64,000 nucleotides of DNA, taken from Pampus argenteus (lineage: Eukaryota > Chordata > Actinopteri > Scombriformes > Stromateidae). A model generated the notes under the pieces. It saw only the letters and a list, made by a program, of their open reading frames with translations, was not told the origin of the DNA and did not search any database. Location of the stretch: NCBI GenBank assembly GCA_036937835.1, contig CM072873.1:8020001-8084000 (forward strand). Direction: 5' to 3'. The position numbers were made by a program, and so were the translations under genes. Positions 24,501 to 38,561 of this stretch are shown in pieces (positions within the stretch are counted from its first letter, which is position 1; each line of letters starts with the position of its first letter).

Positions 24501-25841
24501 AGCAGCAATTAAAATGATCACAACCACAAGTACTAGCCTGCAGCGGGACCTTTATGGACAAAGAACAACTGCTGCACACAAACCCTTTCCTGTAAAGTCA
24601 GACAGTTTGCATCTCTGTGTGCTTTAAAAGTACAATTATTCGAATTGCCAACAACAATAAACCTAAAAGTTGTAACCTGCCAACTATTAGTTTGCACGCC
24701 ACTTCAACATTCACCCTGAATAGTAACCGCTCGTTCTCTGTTACTTTAAATGAGTGGCATAAAAGAGCATTTGGCATAAGATATTTACTTACACTCCAGA
24801 ATGGACTTTAATGGAGTAAGTGGACTGTGGTTGACTATAGGAGCCGATCTCTAGTGTGTCGTCATGGTAAGGTGACATCCTTCCTAAGCCATTCATCTCT
24901 GCAAACAGGTCGATTCTGGATGAACTATAGTCCTGTAAAACAAATAAACATATGTGAAGATGCATGTTTACATATTTTCAATAGTTGTGAATATACACTA
25001 ATATGATAACTATAATAAAATTGAGTATTGAAGTTGAATACATAGCCCTATATATTCAAACCAAGACCTATGATGACATTTTGTTGATTTCTAAGTGGAA
25101 AACAACATTAGAGAACATACAGTAACAATAAAATTATAATCCAAGGTTGATTCCATCAGTAAATAATAACCTACCCTTATTGCCAATCGAATAGAACCAA
25201 TGACAGTAGGTGCTGTTAGAACTGGCTGGTTCATTGTTTCTTCCTCTGCCCATATGTTCCCTATGTTCTCTGTAGGACCTTCCTCCAGGGCAATGACACG
25301 CCCTTGGAAGCCAGGTTTTTCATAGAGGAGCCAGCTAAAGACAAACAGAATGACACCAAAAATCAAAAATAATTCTCATTAATATTAGTTCATGGATGGC
25401 CGAAGGTCTAATTAAACAGCTACACAACTTCAGCGGATGTCTCAAGTAGATATTTGTTGTGACAAAGAGAAAACATGGACTGGATTTTTTTTTTAGAAAA
25501 CAAGAGGAAATGATACAGGAAGGCTTGGATGCTTTATCAGCTACACAAAAATGCCATAGAAGTAAATAATGTGTTCACGCCCTGTGCCTTCTTTGAATAG
25601 CACTTGTAAATATTATGATTCACACAGTAACATACAGGGCCATTAGAGCAGAAGGGAGACCCTTACCATCCTCTGATGACTCTGATGGAGATGATGGGAG
25701 ACAGCTTCATAGCCGTGGCATCCTCTACATCAGTGTAGAGTTCAACCGCTTCCCCTTGAAACTGATCATGTTCGTGTATGATAATCTGGACCAGAAAATA
25801 CACATATTATTACAATCCGTGACTCTGCATTGTATTAACAA

Positions 25842-25899
<58 letters not shown>

Positions 25900-28800
25900 C
25901 ATTTGATCATACCTTTCCAGGCCTTTTGTGGAACCCTCGTACTGCAGGTTTCTGCAAGGAAATATAATATTTCAATTATAAACTTTAAAAAACACTATTT
26001 TTAGAAAGAGGAAGAAAACCTTCCTACGATACACCAACATAAAGAAGCATGGAGTCTAATGAATATGTATGTAAGATATACATTCCCTGTGCAGCAGGTA
26101 TTTTGTGTAAACGCAATGCATGTTGATGCAAGAAGCCTATTGTAACATGTCACACTTGAACTTTACATAATCTCTACGAATATATCTTCTTGCCCTCACT
26201 TGCAAATGATTCATATCTTTGTTGCAATACAAAACAAAAGAGCAGCATAAGACACTGAGACATGTATCACTGTAGAAAAAAACTGAATCGACATGATGAA
26301 TTCTGTGAAACCACTGCATGTTTAAAGCCTAGCAGGTCAAGACCACAACGTCCAAATACAATTATTATAAAAATGACAATCATTTAAAATATTCAGTTGC
26401 CTACCTTAGCCTTAGAAGTCGAAAATTTATTTTGAGGCTTCTTCTTGCTGGTTGGAGGTGGACCTACAGGAATCTTGGGGCCCACATTAACATTAGGTAG
26501 TCCTGGTATCGAGGTCTTGTCCATAGCAGTGCTCCCCTGTGAAATCACTTTAGTTTCAGCTGTTTGTTTGGAGCCCTGGGAGACTTCAGTCTTTGTTTTG
26601 TCTTCGTTCTGTCTGTCTTTCTTTTGGTATTTCTCAAAGTAATTGGGGAGCTTTTCTTCTGAGAACGAAGGCAGAGAAGGAGAAGAGGAGGGGCTAAGTG
26701 CTGACTCACTGGCTGTACCTGTGCCACCACACACAGCAGGGATTTGATCTGTACCTTTCACACCCTTCTTGTCTGCTCTGACGTCATCAACAACTACCTG
26801 TTTTCCAAGCAAGGTTGGGCCTTGCTGTTGGTTTGATGAAAGTGTGCTATTTGTGGGAGCGGAAGCTTGCTCTTTGGTCTTCTTGGATGTCCGAGGGGAA
26901 CTCAGTAAGCTTGAGAGGATGGATATCCTTCCTAGCCGTGACTCTGGCTTCACAGGGCTCTTTCCATTGTTTTGTTTCTCTTCTTTTCCTGCTTCACCCT
27001 TAGTCCCCTCTTTGACTTCATCTTTTCCTCCTACCTCATCAAGTGATTTCATTTTGTCTCTAGATATGAGCATGGACTTGTCTTTTCCGTGTTTTGCCAG
27101 AGGCCGTCCTTCCCTGTTCGCAGCGTTTTGTTTTATCATCATGGCTGGAGAAATATCCCTAGAACGTTGGCTATCTTTCCTTAAGCCAAACTGGAATTCC
27201 TTGGGATCAAACGTTCTCTCAAAATGGTCCTCCTTGATGGCTGGCATGGAGAAAGGTGGAGATAGGGAAGTTTTACGAATGCGCCTCTTTTGAGGTAGTG
27301 AGAAAGGCATGCCGCCCGTGTTAATGCTCCTGATAAAATCGTCCAAGCTCTCAGGCTCAAGAGATTCATCCTCACTGGCTGAGGCGTCCAGTCTTCTTTT
27401 GTTTTCCCGTTTCTGTTTTTGATGATGTTCGATGTCTAACCAGCTAGATGGAGATTCCGTCTTCAGCTGAAGACTTTGTGTCGGAGTGGATGATTCTGCT
27501 GCTGTGGGATGTGGTAAAGTACCATTGAGTGTTTGCTTTGCAGGCTTTTGTGGATCAAGGGGGCCTATGGTTTCGTTGTTATCCTTGACCTCCTCATTTT
27601 TGGTTAGAAGTAGTTTAGGTTCCAGTTTATTTTCCACTTTTAAAGCCTTTATCTGCTGCTCTGCTCGCTCTGTGTCCTTCGTGACGCTCTTTGCATTTTC
27701 TTTCAAAAAGATCTCACATTCCTCTTTTGTATCCACCACACTGGTTGTATTTGTATCACATGTAGTTATTTTTTCTGCTTGCTCTGCCTCATTCCTCTTC
27801 TTTTCCAAGGCATTTGTATCTACTGTGTGTAGTTCCTCCCCTGAGTGAGGCTGTAAACTATCTTCCACTGATGATAGATCTGTTGGTTTCTTTGGTTTTG
27901 CAACATCTTTCTCTGCTTTATCCTCAATAGTTATGGCTTTGGGCTCCTCTTTACAACTAGTCTTTGAGTTGCTGCTTTCCACCACTTCGTCGTTAAGCTT
28001 TTCATTTGGTTTTGATTCTTTCTCCTGGCTTTCAGCTTCTCCTCCCAGTAAAAGAGGCTCTTTGCCAAGCTGATTTTCAACATTCTTGGGTAATTCACAA
28101 ACAATCACACTCTCTGTTTGAATGTCCAATTTCTCCTCTACCTCAGAATTTTTTATTGAATCTCTGCTTAACGCAGGGGGCAATATATCATGCTCAAGAG
28201 TGACATTTGTGGTTTGATAATCAACTGTATCATGTTCTTGTCCTCGGTCTGTATTGGCCACATTAGCATAAACTGCATCTTGGTCTTCTGAAGCCAATGT
28301 AGTTGGAAGATTATTTCCGGTAGCCTTTTCTTTAGAAGTGAACTCATTAGTTGCTTGAAGTAAAACACCCTGCATAACACCTTCCACATCAGAGTGAGTC
28401 AATGTATCACAGTGAACGCTGTCACCCACAACGGGTTTGGCTGACATATCCGCCGTATCTTCATGAGCTGGTGTTGTGTCCTGAGCCAACACTGCAGAAT
28501 TCAGCTCTGAAAGGCCTTTGACACTTGTCTCTGTGTTACTGTTCTCCTGTTTAGACACAGATGTGCTTGTAGAATTCCTAGTTGGGGAATGATTGAGTTT
28601 TCTGAATTTGACTTCGTCAGAGCTTCTCTGTCCTCTTGTAGGAACCTTGCTTGGAGATGGGGGATCAGCTAAATCCTTCATTGGACTCTTTTGGTGTTGT
28701 TTGCTATTGTTGCCAGGTTTTGAGAGCCTTGATGAGACAGTTTTCTCTTGCTTGGTGAGAGGTGGAGACATGCAAGCGGTGGGTGTGTCACTCTCATCTT

Positions 28801-31800
28801 GACTAATGCTTCTTTTAGTGAGGTGTTTGGATGGTCTCATTGACAGCAGGCTTCCTGTTGGAAACATACACACACAACTTTAAAATAACAAAAGACCAAT
28901 CTTGAAAAAAAAAAACTCCTCATCCTAAAGTAATAGTGTGAGTATTGTATGACATTGTATTGATACTTTGGGAAATACATTTTTTTCTCTTTCTTGCCGT
29001 AAGTTAAATGAAGGGATCGATATCACTGCCGATACCACTGGGACCAGTAACCAGTTAGTTTAACCGAGTCAACCAGCCACCGGCACCTCTAAAAACACCT
29101 CTAAAACACACTAACTAACACATTTTATCGTGCTTATCTATCTACCTTAATCTGTACAAAATAATAATTAATTTGTGTGTGGGGGAGGGTATTAATTTAA
29201 CCTGACACGACAGAGAGTTTGTTACACAGAACCATCTTGGAAAAGCTCAGGCACTTTCAAAAATACTTTTTGTAATACTTAGCAGGTGATTGGACGAACC
29301 ATCTGTCTATCACCACCTTACATTGCGAGGCAGTAGAACAGTCAGTTCCTGGAGGCATCCTAAAGTCACTACTCCCAACCAGGAAATACTATGATACAGT
29401 GATTTTGTGCTGATGCTGTTACCTTTGAACGGAGCTAGTCTTTATGCTAAGCTAAGCTAAGCTAAACTAAGCACCTGCTGGTTCCAGCTTCATCTTCACC
29501 CACAGAGATATGAGCGTGGTATAATTTTTTTTTTTTATCTTGTTAACTACAATGATTAATTTACTGTGTAGCATACCACATGTTATGACTATGTTGTTAC
29601 CTTTCTTGGGGCTTTCAGGGAGCGATGGAGGTGTCTCACTGGTAGTAGCCTCTTGCTGCCCTGGACTCTTCTGGACTGGCTTGGGTCTGTCTGAGTCTCT
29701 CTGAGCAGATGTCATATTTTTATAGTTGGATCCATTTGTTTGAGGTACCTCATTGTACCTCTTTTTTGTCAAGGATGTAACAGGTAAGCGACTCTGTGAT
29801 GCCAAGGAAGTGTTATTATCCAGATGCTGCTGTTTTTTGATACCCAGCCTTTCTTTGTCAGTTGGGTGTCCTGTTTTAACACTACTCTCCTCGTGGTCTT
29901 TCTCTATGCCATTTAACAGGTTCACAGAGTCAATGTCATCTGACTTTTCGTTAATAGGATTTGTTACTGTCTTGTGGGTTGTTTTTGTGGGAGAAGTGTC
30001 TCCTGACAGAGCTTTACCTTCCTTCACTGCCTCAAAACTTGGTTTCCCGCCACCTTTGGTTGTCATGACCGGAGATTTCAGAGTTTCTTTGGCTCTAAGT
30101 TGTTTCTGTATCTTGGAAGTGGTTACTGACCCAGAGGTATCAGCCACTGGTGTTTTCTTTGGTGTCACTGGTGATATCACATCAGCATCTGATGTTGATC
30201 TTTTGGGGATTTTAGATTTTGAACACGTTGTACTTGGTGGACCATTGGTGCTTTGGTCTTTTAATGTTGGTAATGCAGAAGATGTTTCCTCATTGCTACG
30301 CTGCCCTGGTGGTGGTATATTACTGGATGATCCTGCTTTCATACTCTCTGTGGAGCTCTTTGACTTTGTTGTCACAGTTTTGGCCTTGCTTCTAGGGGAT
30401 GGGGTCTTTGCTCCGCTTACTGTGGTAACCCCTCGTTTAGAGACTGTAGCCTGGTTGGTCACAGACCCCGTGGCTTGTGGTTTTACTCTGTTCATGTTTG
30501 AGGTTGCGGAGGGATCAATGTCAGAGTCCGTTTTTTCTTTAACTAGATGTGCAGGAGTATTTGTGTCAGAGTGTGTAGTTTCATCTGTTGTTGTGAGTGG
30601 CTCATTTTTGGCTTCCTTGAGTTCCACATTGTTGTTATTTTGGAGGCTTGGCAGTCTGTGAGAAGAGAAGAAGAGGGGATCATTAACAGAAAACCTTTAT
30701 AACCACATTTGGATTTTCAAGTTGGTGCACTCAGAGAGACGATTTTAGAAAATAATGATCAAAATCAACACGGCAAAATCAACACAGATATCCTTTTTAT
30801 ATTAGATATAGATTATTACTTTTAGTCTTTAGTGTGGTTCAAGCTGCAAAACACTGAATCCTTCATTTTCCATTGTGTAACCCAATAAAATCTTTCACTG
30901 AACCCTCTCTGCCTCATAAAATGCCCACAGCTTTCTGTTGACAACACTAAGAGTCTAACGCCATGCTAGCACCTCTGTGAGGCTGTTCTTGAGCCAAATG
31001 CTAACATGCTCACAGTGATAATGCTAGCATGTTGATGTTTAGTAGTATGTTCCATGTTGGTTTCACAAAGTTAGCAATAAGCAAAAGTTTAGCATCGACC
31101 TGAACGATGAATACAACATTTATTAAATTCTCCCGTTTGACTGAAAAAGAACCTACAGCGCAAAAAGTGCATAAAGTAAATCTATTTTCATATTGTGAAG
31201 TTTTAAGTGTCATGAACTTGACACTTTGCATTAGATTTCAAACTCAAGGAAGAAAAGTCAGAAAAGTGTTTTAACCTTGTGTATTACAGTCCTGAAACCA
31301 TAAATCTTTCATCTTCATCATCTTTCAGGCATGACCATACATAACCTGGAGTGCTTGTAACTCATAAATAGTGGTCATATCACTCCTGGTTTTCCAGTCA
31401 TACCTTTTTTATTGGCATGTGTTTAAGTGTAACCATGTAAACCCCAAAGTCAAACAAAAGTATGCAGGCAGCGGTCAGTAGTCGCAAGTTATGTAATGAC
31501 TAACTTCATCAAGTCGTGAATATGCAACAAAGGTAACAGCAGAGGGCCTTCATTTTAACTGAAACTTGACAGTGAGATCATTTTGACTTCATTATTATCA
31601 CATTTATGGTGAACTAATCACTATTCAGGGATTGTAGGTATAACATAAGTAGATGTATATGAATATTTCAGTGGTTTAGCTTGTATTGTTCTCCTCTGGT
31701 ACAATAGAGCTTGGGAACTCAGAGCTCGGGTTGCACGCAGGCTTTGCCCTCTTTACCTCGCCTGCTTTCTGTTGCTCCCAGGATCAAAGTGAGCTTTTAA

Positions 31801-34800
31801 GCAATAACCACAGAAAACCAAACTAGGCAGATACTCACTGTTTCACCTCTGTTGTGTCCGAAGTCTTTGAAGTTGATCCGCCTCTGGCCTCCTCGACCAC
31901 CGGTTCATTCCCATCCAAACTTGATTCTGGGCTAACATACACTTTTTGGGCAAAAACCTTGTGCTTTGAAGGCAGATTCACAGTCTTGCGCGTGACGTGA
32001 ATTTCTCTCGACTTCTCCTTTTTCTCCTGAAAGGAATTTTCCTTTGAGTCTCTGCCAGGGTCAGCCTCCTCTGGCTGCACTGAAGTTGGCTGGAACTCCC
32101 CTGTAGCCGGTGCCAAGGACACGGCCGACTCTGCCAAGCTGCCACTGGACAGTAAAATCTGTGTGGGTGTAGCAGGGCTGCCTGGAAGTGAGTCGTCCTC
32201 GGGAAGCACTGTGACAGGTATAGCCAGCACGAGAGGCGCGTCTGCTCTGAAGCCCTCCTCCTCCTCTTCTTTCATTATATCCGTCTCTTTCTCCACCTCC
32301 CTCCCACCTCCCTCTTCCTCCTCTCCCAGGTCTGTTTTCACCCATATAGCTTTGTGGAGCTGGACAGGAGAATCACCTTTGGGCTCTTGCTCTCTCTCAG
32401 GTAAAGGGCTCTGTGATTCGGATGCAGGTGTCTTGGAAAGGTTGATTTTAAATTCTGGTACGGTGCTTGGGCTGACTGCACTTCCCTCACTGGAACCTTT
32501 TTTATTCTCCTCCAAAATGAGCTGCAATCTCTTGCTTACTTCCTCCACCACTGATTCTGCAAAGCCTGATTCAGAGCTTGAATGAGCGTTATGATGAGTT
32601 GTTGTTGTTGCTGCTGCTGCTGTAAAGTCTACAGCAGTGGGTGTCACATTCCCAGAATTACTTTCACTGCTGGCTGTGCTGACCCTGTGCACATGAAGCT
32701 CCCTCACACTGCTCTGGCCACTGCTGTTATTATCCGTTTCATCAGTCATGCTGGTGGTGCCGGCGTCTTCTGCTCTGCTTCTGGGATTCATCGCTGCATT
32801 CTGAGGCGCTGGTAGCTCACCGTTTGTTCTTTGAGGAGTGGGAGTCTTTAGTCCATCATTCTGGTTAGATTTGGGTGAGCATGGAGGCAAGGGAGATGTT
32901 GGTGAACTTGGAGAACTTGAATTGAGTGACGTGACTGAATGCTGCCTACTAGCGTTTTTCTTTTTCTTGGAGTGGAAGAACTTGCTGAGGCGATCGAACA
33001 CACCCTTCTTCTCCTCCGAATTCTGAAAAAGAGGACAGACAAGAAGCAGACAGAAAGATAAATATAGAGTTGGGAAGAGTAAGTGAGATGGCACACCCTC
33101 ATTGTCTCTGGCTTTTGTTAAAAAAAACAAAACAAAAAAAATAAACAGAAAACAACAAAAAATAAAAACAAAAAAACAGATCAGATATTTTACTTGAGTA
33201 AAAGTAAAAATACAATTATGTAAAATCCACGCTACACACAGGTAATTGAACTTACTTTTCTCAGGTGAACGGGTGAAGCGCTCAGGGTTTGACTAACAAC
33301 TGTCTCATCTTTGTTGCGGGAACAGTTAAAACTTTACCCCCTTATCAGCACATGGACTTTGGTTATCTCATGTAAATCCCAGCATTGCTTTCTGCAAAAC
33401 CAACCTGGGACCTTTAGTTCATAATTAATCACGATATTATATGAGTTTATAGTATGTTTGATAAGTAAATAAATGCAGTGAACTAAAAAATACAATATTT
33501 TCTGTTAAAATGTGAAGGAGTAGAAGTATAAAGTAGATTAAAATGGAAACGGAGTAGAGTAAATGTGCTTAGTCACTTCCCATCGCTGTGAAAGATGTTC
33601 TTACAGTAACTGTCAAAAGTTGACATAATTTACCTTTAATTAAGTCCATTTCTTTTAAAAAAAAACAAAAAAACTGTATAACTCCAGAAGAAACCAAGCT
33701 GAACAGGCTGAATGCAGACGCTGTGGTGGTGCAAGCGCAAACACACTAGAGACAATCAGGCTGGGGTGAGGGACCAATAACTAACCGGACGGATATAAAA
33801 ACGTCTTTGATGCACAGCTCAAGGGTTGTACATAAGCAGTAAATGATGAAAGGCAAACAGGACAAGTCCAAAACAGAGACAAATAATGTCTCAGGACGGT
33901 GTGACGCAAGAGCAGTGACATCAAAAATACCTGTGTAGTCAATTATAAACCACATTTAATTGTGGACAATCAACTTTTTATTTTTATTTTTTTAATCATT
34001 CAAACACTTTGATAGGAAACAGTAATCTAATCTAATCACATGGGAATAAAAAAAAAAAAAGGCCTTGCAAAACCTGGCTGACTGTAGTCACACTGAGAAG
34101 AGCACATGTCAAGACAAGAAGAATAAAGCACAGTGTAAAAAAAAAACCCAACATGTTACATACCATTTTGACTTCCTGGAACCAAATCTGTTAAAATCCT
34201 TTGGAGTTAATAATGTAGACAAAGATGTATTTTAAAATAATCCTAGTAAAGTAAATCCAGTGTCCTACGTCTTCTACTCCTTAATGAAACAGTCAGTCCT
34301 CTCCTATAAGCAAGCAGACAGTACTGGCTGCGATGACTTGTTCCCTGCCTCTGAACAGGGCGTCTGACTTGAGGGCATGGCCATTTGCATCACAGATACA
34401 GTGTACCTTTTTCTTTTTTCTTTTTTCTTTTTTCTTTTTTTTTTTTTGTGAAAGACGGTTCACATGGCCGACAAGCAAAAAAGGAATTCACGAAACCCCA
34501 CCCTTCCTCATTCTAAAGTTGGGCAAATCGATAGATCATCTGTTATCTTCTGTGGCTTTATTTAAGAAGAACTGAACGTGTATGAATTAAGACACACGGT
34601 CCTGTCATTGAAATAGGAACTCTACAGTGAAATGGGTCGAAGGTAAGTAAATAAATGCCCAGTCCAATTTGCATTCATCTTATCTTCTCTGAAAATAAAT
34701 TTTAAAAAAAAACAAAAAAACTTTCTGAACTCACAGTTTTCTGTTATAAAAAAAACCTGTTTCACTCTGAGCAAACAGTAGGGAAAGATGGTCTGTGGCC

Positions 34801-37800
34801 TGGTTTTCCAGTTCATGTCTAAATAGAATGAAGGACAGACACCCAACCGAATAGCCTTACTCAAATCTAGTTTTGTTTTTGCTGTAAATACTGTATGTTT
34901 TCAGAGTCGTCAGTGCCTCCGAGTTGTTTCGACTCATTCGCCATGTTGAACCACAGTCAGTAAAAAAATAATAATAAAGAGCCTTTATTAAATATTGTGT
35001 TCGGTGTGTGTTTATGTCTTCTATGGCTTCCTGGCATCCCTCGACGCAAAAAAAGACACCATTATAAGTTCTCCACTAAGTATTCCTGCTGTATTTATTC
35101 ATAGTGGTGTGAAAAAGTCTTCCTGATTTCTCTGCACATTTGTAAATGTTTCAGATCAAACTCATTTGAAAAAATTAGTCAAATATAACGCGAGTAAACA
35201 CAAAATGCAGTTTTTAAATGAAGGTTTTTATTATTATTATTATGGGAAAACAAAATCCAAACCTTCCTACCTGTGTGAAAAAGTGTTTGCCCCCTAAACC
35301 TAATAACTGGTTGGGCCACAACTGCAATCAAGTGTTTGTGATAACTTGCATTGAGTCTTTTATAGTTCTGTGGAGGAATTTTGGCAGAATTGTGGTAGTT
35401 GTAGTTCAGCCGTGTTGGAGGGTTTGAGCTTGAACCTCAATAGGATTCAGGTCAGGACTTTGACTCGGCCACACCAACGTCTTCATCTTGTTTTTCTACA
35501 GCCGTTTCAGAGGTGGACTTGCTGCTGTGTTTTGGATCATTGTTCTGCTGCAGAACCTAAATTCGCTTCAGCTTGAGGTCATTAACGGACGGCCGGACGT
35601 TCTCCTTCAGGCAGAATTCATGTTTCCATTTTATTCTCTTGTCTTGGGGATCATCAAGATGTTTTCTGGTATGTTTTCTTATGGTGGAGTCATGAACACT
35701 GACCTGAACTGAGGCGAGTGAGGCCATCTCTGGGTTGTGCTTAGAGAAATTAAACTCAGATGTGATGAACCACAGTTAACATAACTGTTTTAGGGGGCAA
35801 ACACAAAAACATTCAATTTTCTGTTTACTTGTGTTATCTTTGACTAATATTTAAAATAGGTTGATGACCTGAAGCATTTAAGTGCAACAAACATGCAAAA
35901 TAAATAAGAAATCAGGAAAGGGGGCAAACACCTCTTCACACTACTGTTAGTTAGTTGAAAACATAGGCGTGTTTTGTGTACCTGTAGCTTTAACTGTACA
36001 GTTCTGTCACATTCAGGGTTTCATTTCCAACTCATTCTCTAAACAGCTACACAACTTCATGATGTCACCTTTAGACAGTTTTCTGCCTGCAGGGAAGGGT
36101 GGTGAACGCTCACTGACACACACACTTGCCTGGCTTAGGTAAACTGAAATAACATAAAAAAAAGTGTGTTTCCCCTTTAAGATAAGATGCACTAAATCCC
36201 ATGGGGTCCCAATGTCCCTGGGCTATTTTCTATAGACTCAAACCTGTTAAACCTGCTCTAAATTATATTTGTGTCCATGGGAAGAGAAACAGGTGCTGGT
36301 TGATTTATTTCAGTAATACTATTCAAAAAGTGAAACATGTATAATGTATACGTTCATTTCACATAGACTGAGATATATCAAGTGTTTATTTCTCTTAATA
36401 TTGATGATTGTGACTGATAACTAATGAAAACCCCAAATTCAGTATCTCAGAAAATTAGAATATTGTGGAAAGGATCAATATTGAAGACACCTGGTAGCAC
36501 CACATGCTACCACTCTAATCAGCTAATTAACTCAAAACACCTGCAAAGGTCTTTAAATGGCCTCAGTCTAGTTCTGTATGTCACACAATCATGAGGAAGA
36601 CTGCTGACGTGACAGCTGTCCAAAACAACCATTAAAGTTGGTTTCAGGATCATAGTATTCCTGTTCTTAACTGGTCATTTTTTGAGATACTGAATTTGGG
36701 GTTTTCATTAGTTATCAGTTAAAATCATCAATATTAAGAGAAATAAACACTTGATATATCTCAGTCTATGTGAAATGCTGCTTCAGGACCTGGAAGACTT
36801 GTTGTAATAAAATGGAAACATGAATTCTGCCGTCTACCAAATAAATCCTGAAGGAGAACGTCTGGCCATCAGTCCGTGACCTCAAGCTGAAAAACGAACA
36901 GCTACAAACAATCCTGCAAAGATGATTGGGCCAAAATTCCTCCACAGCGCTATAAAAGACTAAAAGAAGTTATCACAAACGCTTGATTGCACTTGTTGCT
37001 GATAAGTGTGGCCCAACCAGTTATTAGGTTTAGGGGGCAAACACTTTTTCCACACAGGGACATGTAGGTTTGGGTTTTGTTTTCCCAAGATAATAAAAAC
37101 CCTTCTTTTAAAAACTGCATTTTGTGTTTATTTGTGTTATATTTGACTGATATTTAAATTAGTTTGATAATCTGAAAGATTTTAAGTGTGACAAACATGC
37201 AAAAAAATAAATAATAAAAATAATCAATAATCAACGGATTAATTGATAATCAAAGTATCACTGCTAGTTGCAGCCCTAGAATGCTGAATGTGCTTTATAT
37301 CCAAGATACATGTGGACAAAGGTCTTGTACCCTAAAGTCAATATATGATAAAATAAACATCTTTATGAATAAGGAATCATCCAGTGTGATTTTCACCATT
37401 TTCTCTAATATACAATTAGCATTTCTGGAAATACTTTTATTTTGCTAGTATAATTAAGTGTGTTTTCTATCTATTTAATTTATTTAAGATAATTTATATT
37501 ATTTAATAATTTATATAATTTAATTTAAAATTGGCTTTACTTTTATATTTTATGTTCCATATATACAGACGTGTATATATATATTTTTATTTTTTATTCT
37601 GTATTTTATTATATTTGATATTGGGCTGCTCCAGGACCAGGGAAACCAATTTCGCTGCATCCCATGTTTACATGTGTTGCAATGACAAATAAAATCCTTG
37701 AATCCTTGAATCCTTGAATCTTGTTAATCAAATGTTTTTTATTCATATGAATGGCCTAATCTTGAAGGGAGTACTCAGATCTTTTACCTAAAGGCACAAT

Positions 37801-38192
37801 ATGCAGGGTTTTCCTGAGAAACTATGTACACTCACACAAAAGTAATTCCTCTCAATCATCACTTATGAGCCACTAGAAGTGTGTGACGGTGTAATTTATC
37901 TATTTTTTTTAATGTTTGTTATCTGTGTGTGTATCTACAGAGACTCTTTCCTCTGCTGTATTTTCTGTGTGTTCGGGACATTTCTGGCATTAACCTTTTG
38001 GTAGTGGGTGTGTAGCTCCCAGCCAATAACAGCGCACAGGGTGTGAGAGTATAAAAACATAGGAACCAAGAGGAAGCTACGAAAACAGTGAACACAGCAC
38101 CAATGTTCTGCGCGTACAACAGTTGTTTTATAAATGTCTCGTACTGTCGACTCAAATAAAGTCGGTTTCATTATGTCCGTTGTGGACTTTGT

Positions 38193-38240
<48 letters not shown>

Positions 38241-38521
38241 GATCTCAGCCCCACCCTCATGCATGCAGGCACAGAGAGCAGAAAAGAGTCACACTGAGCC
38301 GTGGGGCAACTGTATCCTGACAGTCCTGCATCGTATGCCTTTAAACATGTAAAGTTGTATTGGAGTTATTTTGATTCTTAGTTTGTTTGTGAACATGCAT
38401 GATGACTGACAGTCATCAACCACTGAGCCTCTACCATTGTAACCCACCTACCCCTCCCCCATGAAGCTTTTATTGCAGTTGTCATCACCTTGAGCACTTC
38501 ACCTGGTTCACGGTCTCTGCT

Positions 38522-38561
<40 letters not shown>

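Noticed and set aside
26769..27293. 174-codon plus-strand open frame
   Set aside because: Shadow of crybg1 exon 5 on the opposite strand, with a Ser/Phe/Leu-rich artefactual composition.
29753..30661. 302-codon open frame on the plus strand
   Set aside because: It is the antisense of crybg1 exon 4. The low-complexity Ser/Thr/Pro codon bias of the real exon leaves the opposite strand free of stops. It has no family similarity or independent start/splice context.
32163..32585. 140-codon plus-strand open frame
   Set aside because: Antisense of crybg1 exon 3.
35218..35712. Short plus-strand frames in the Tc1 relic
   Set aside because: These are reverse-strand shadows of a decayed transposase (relic A), not genes.
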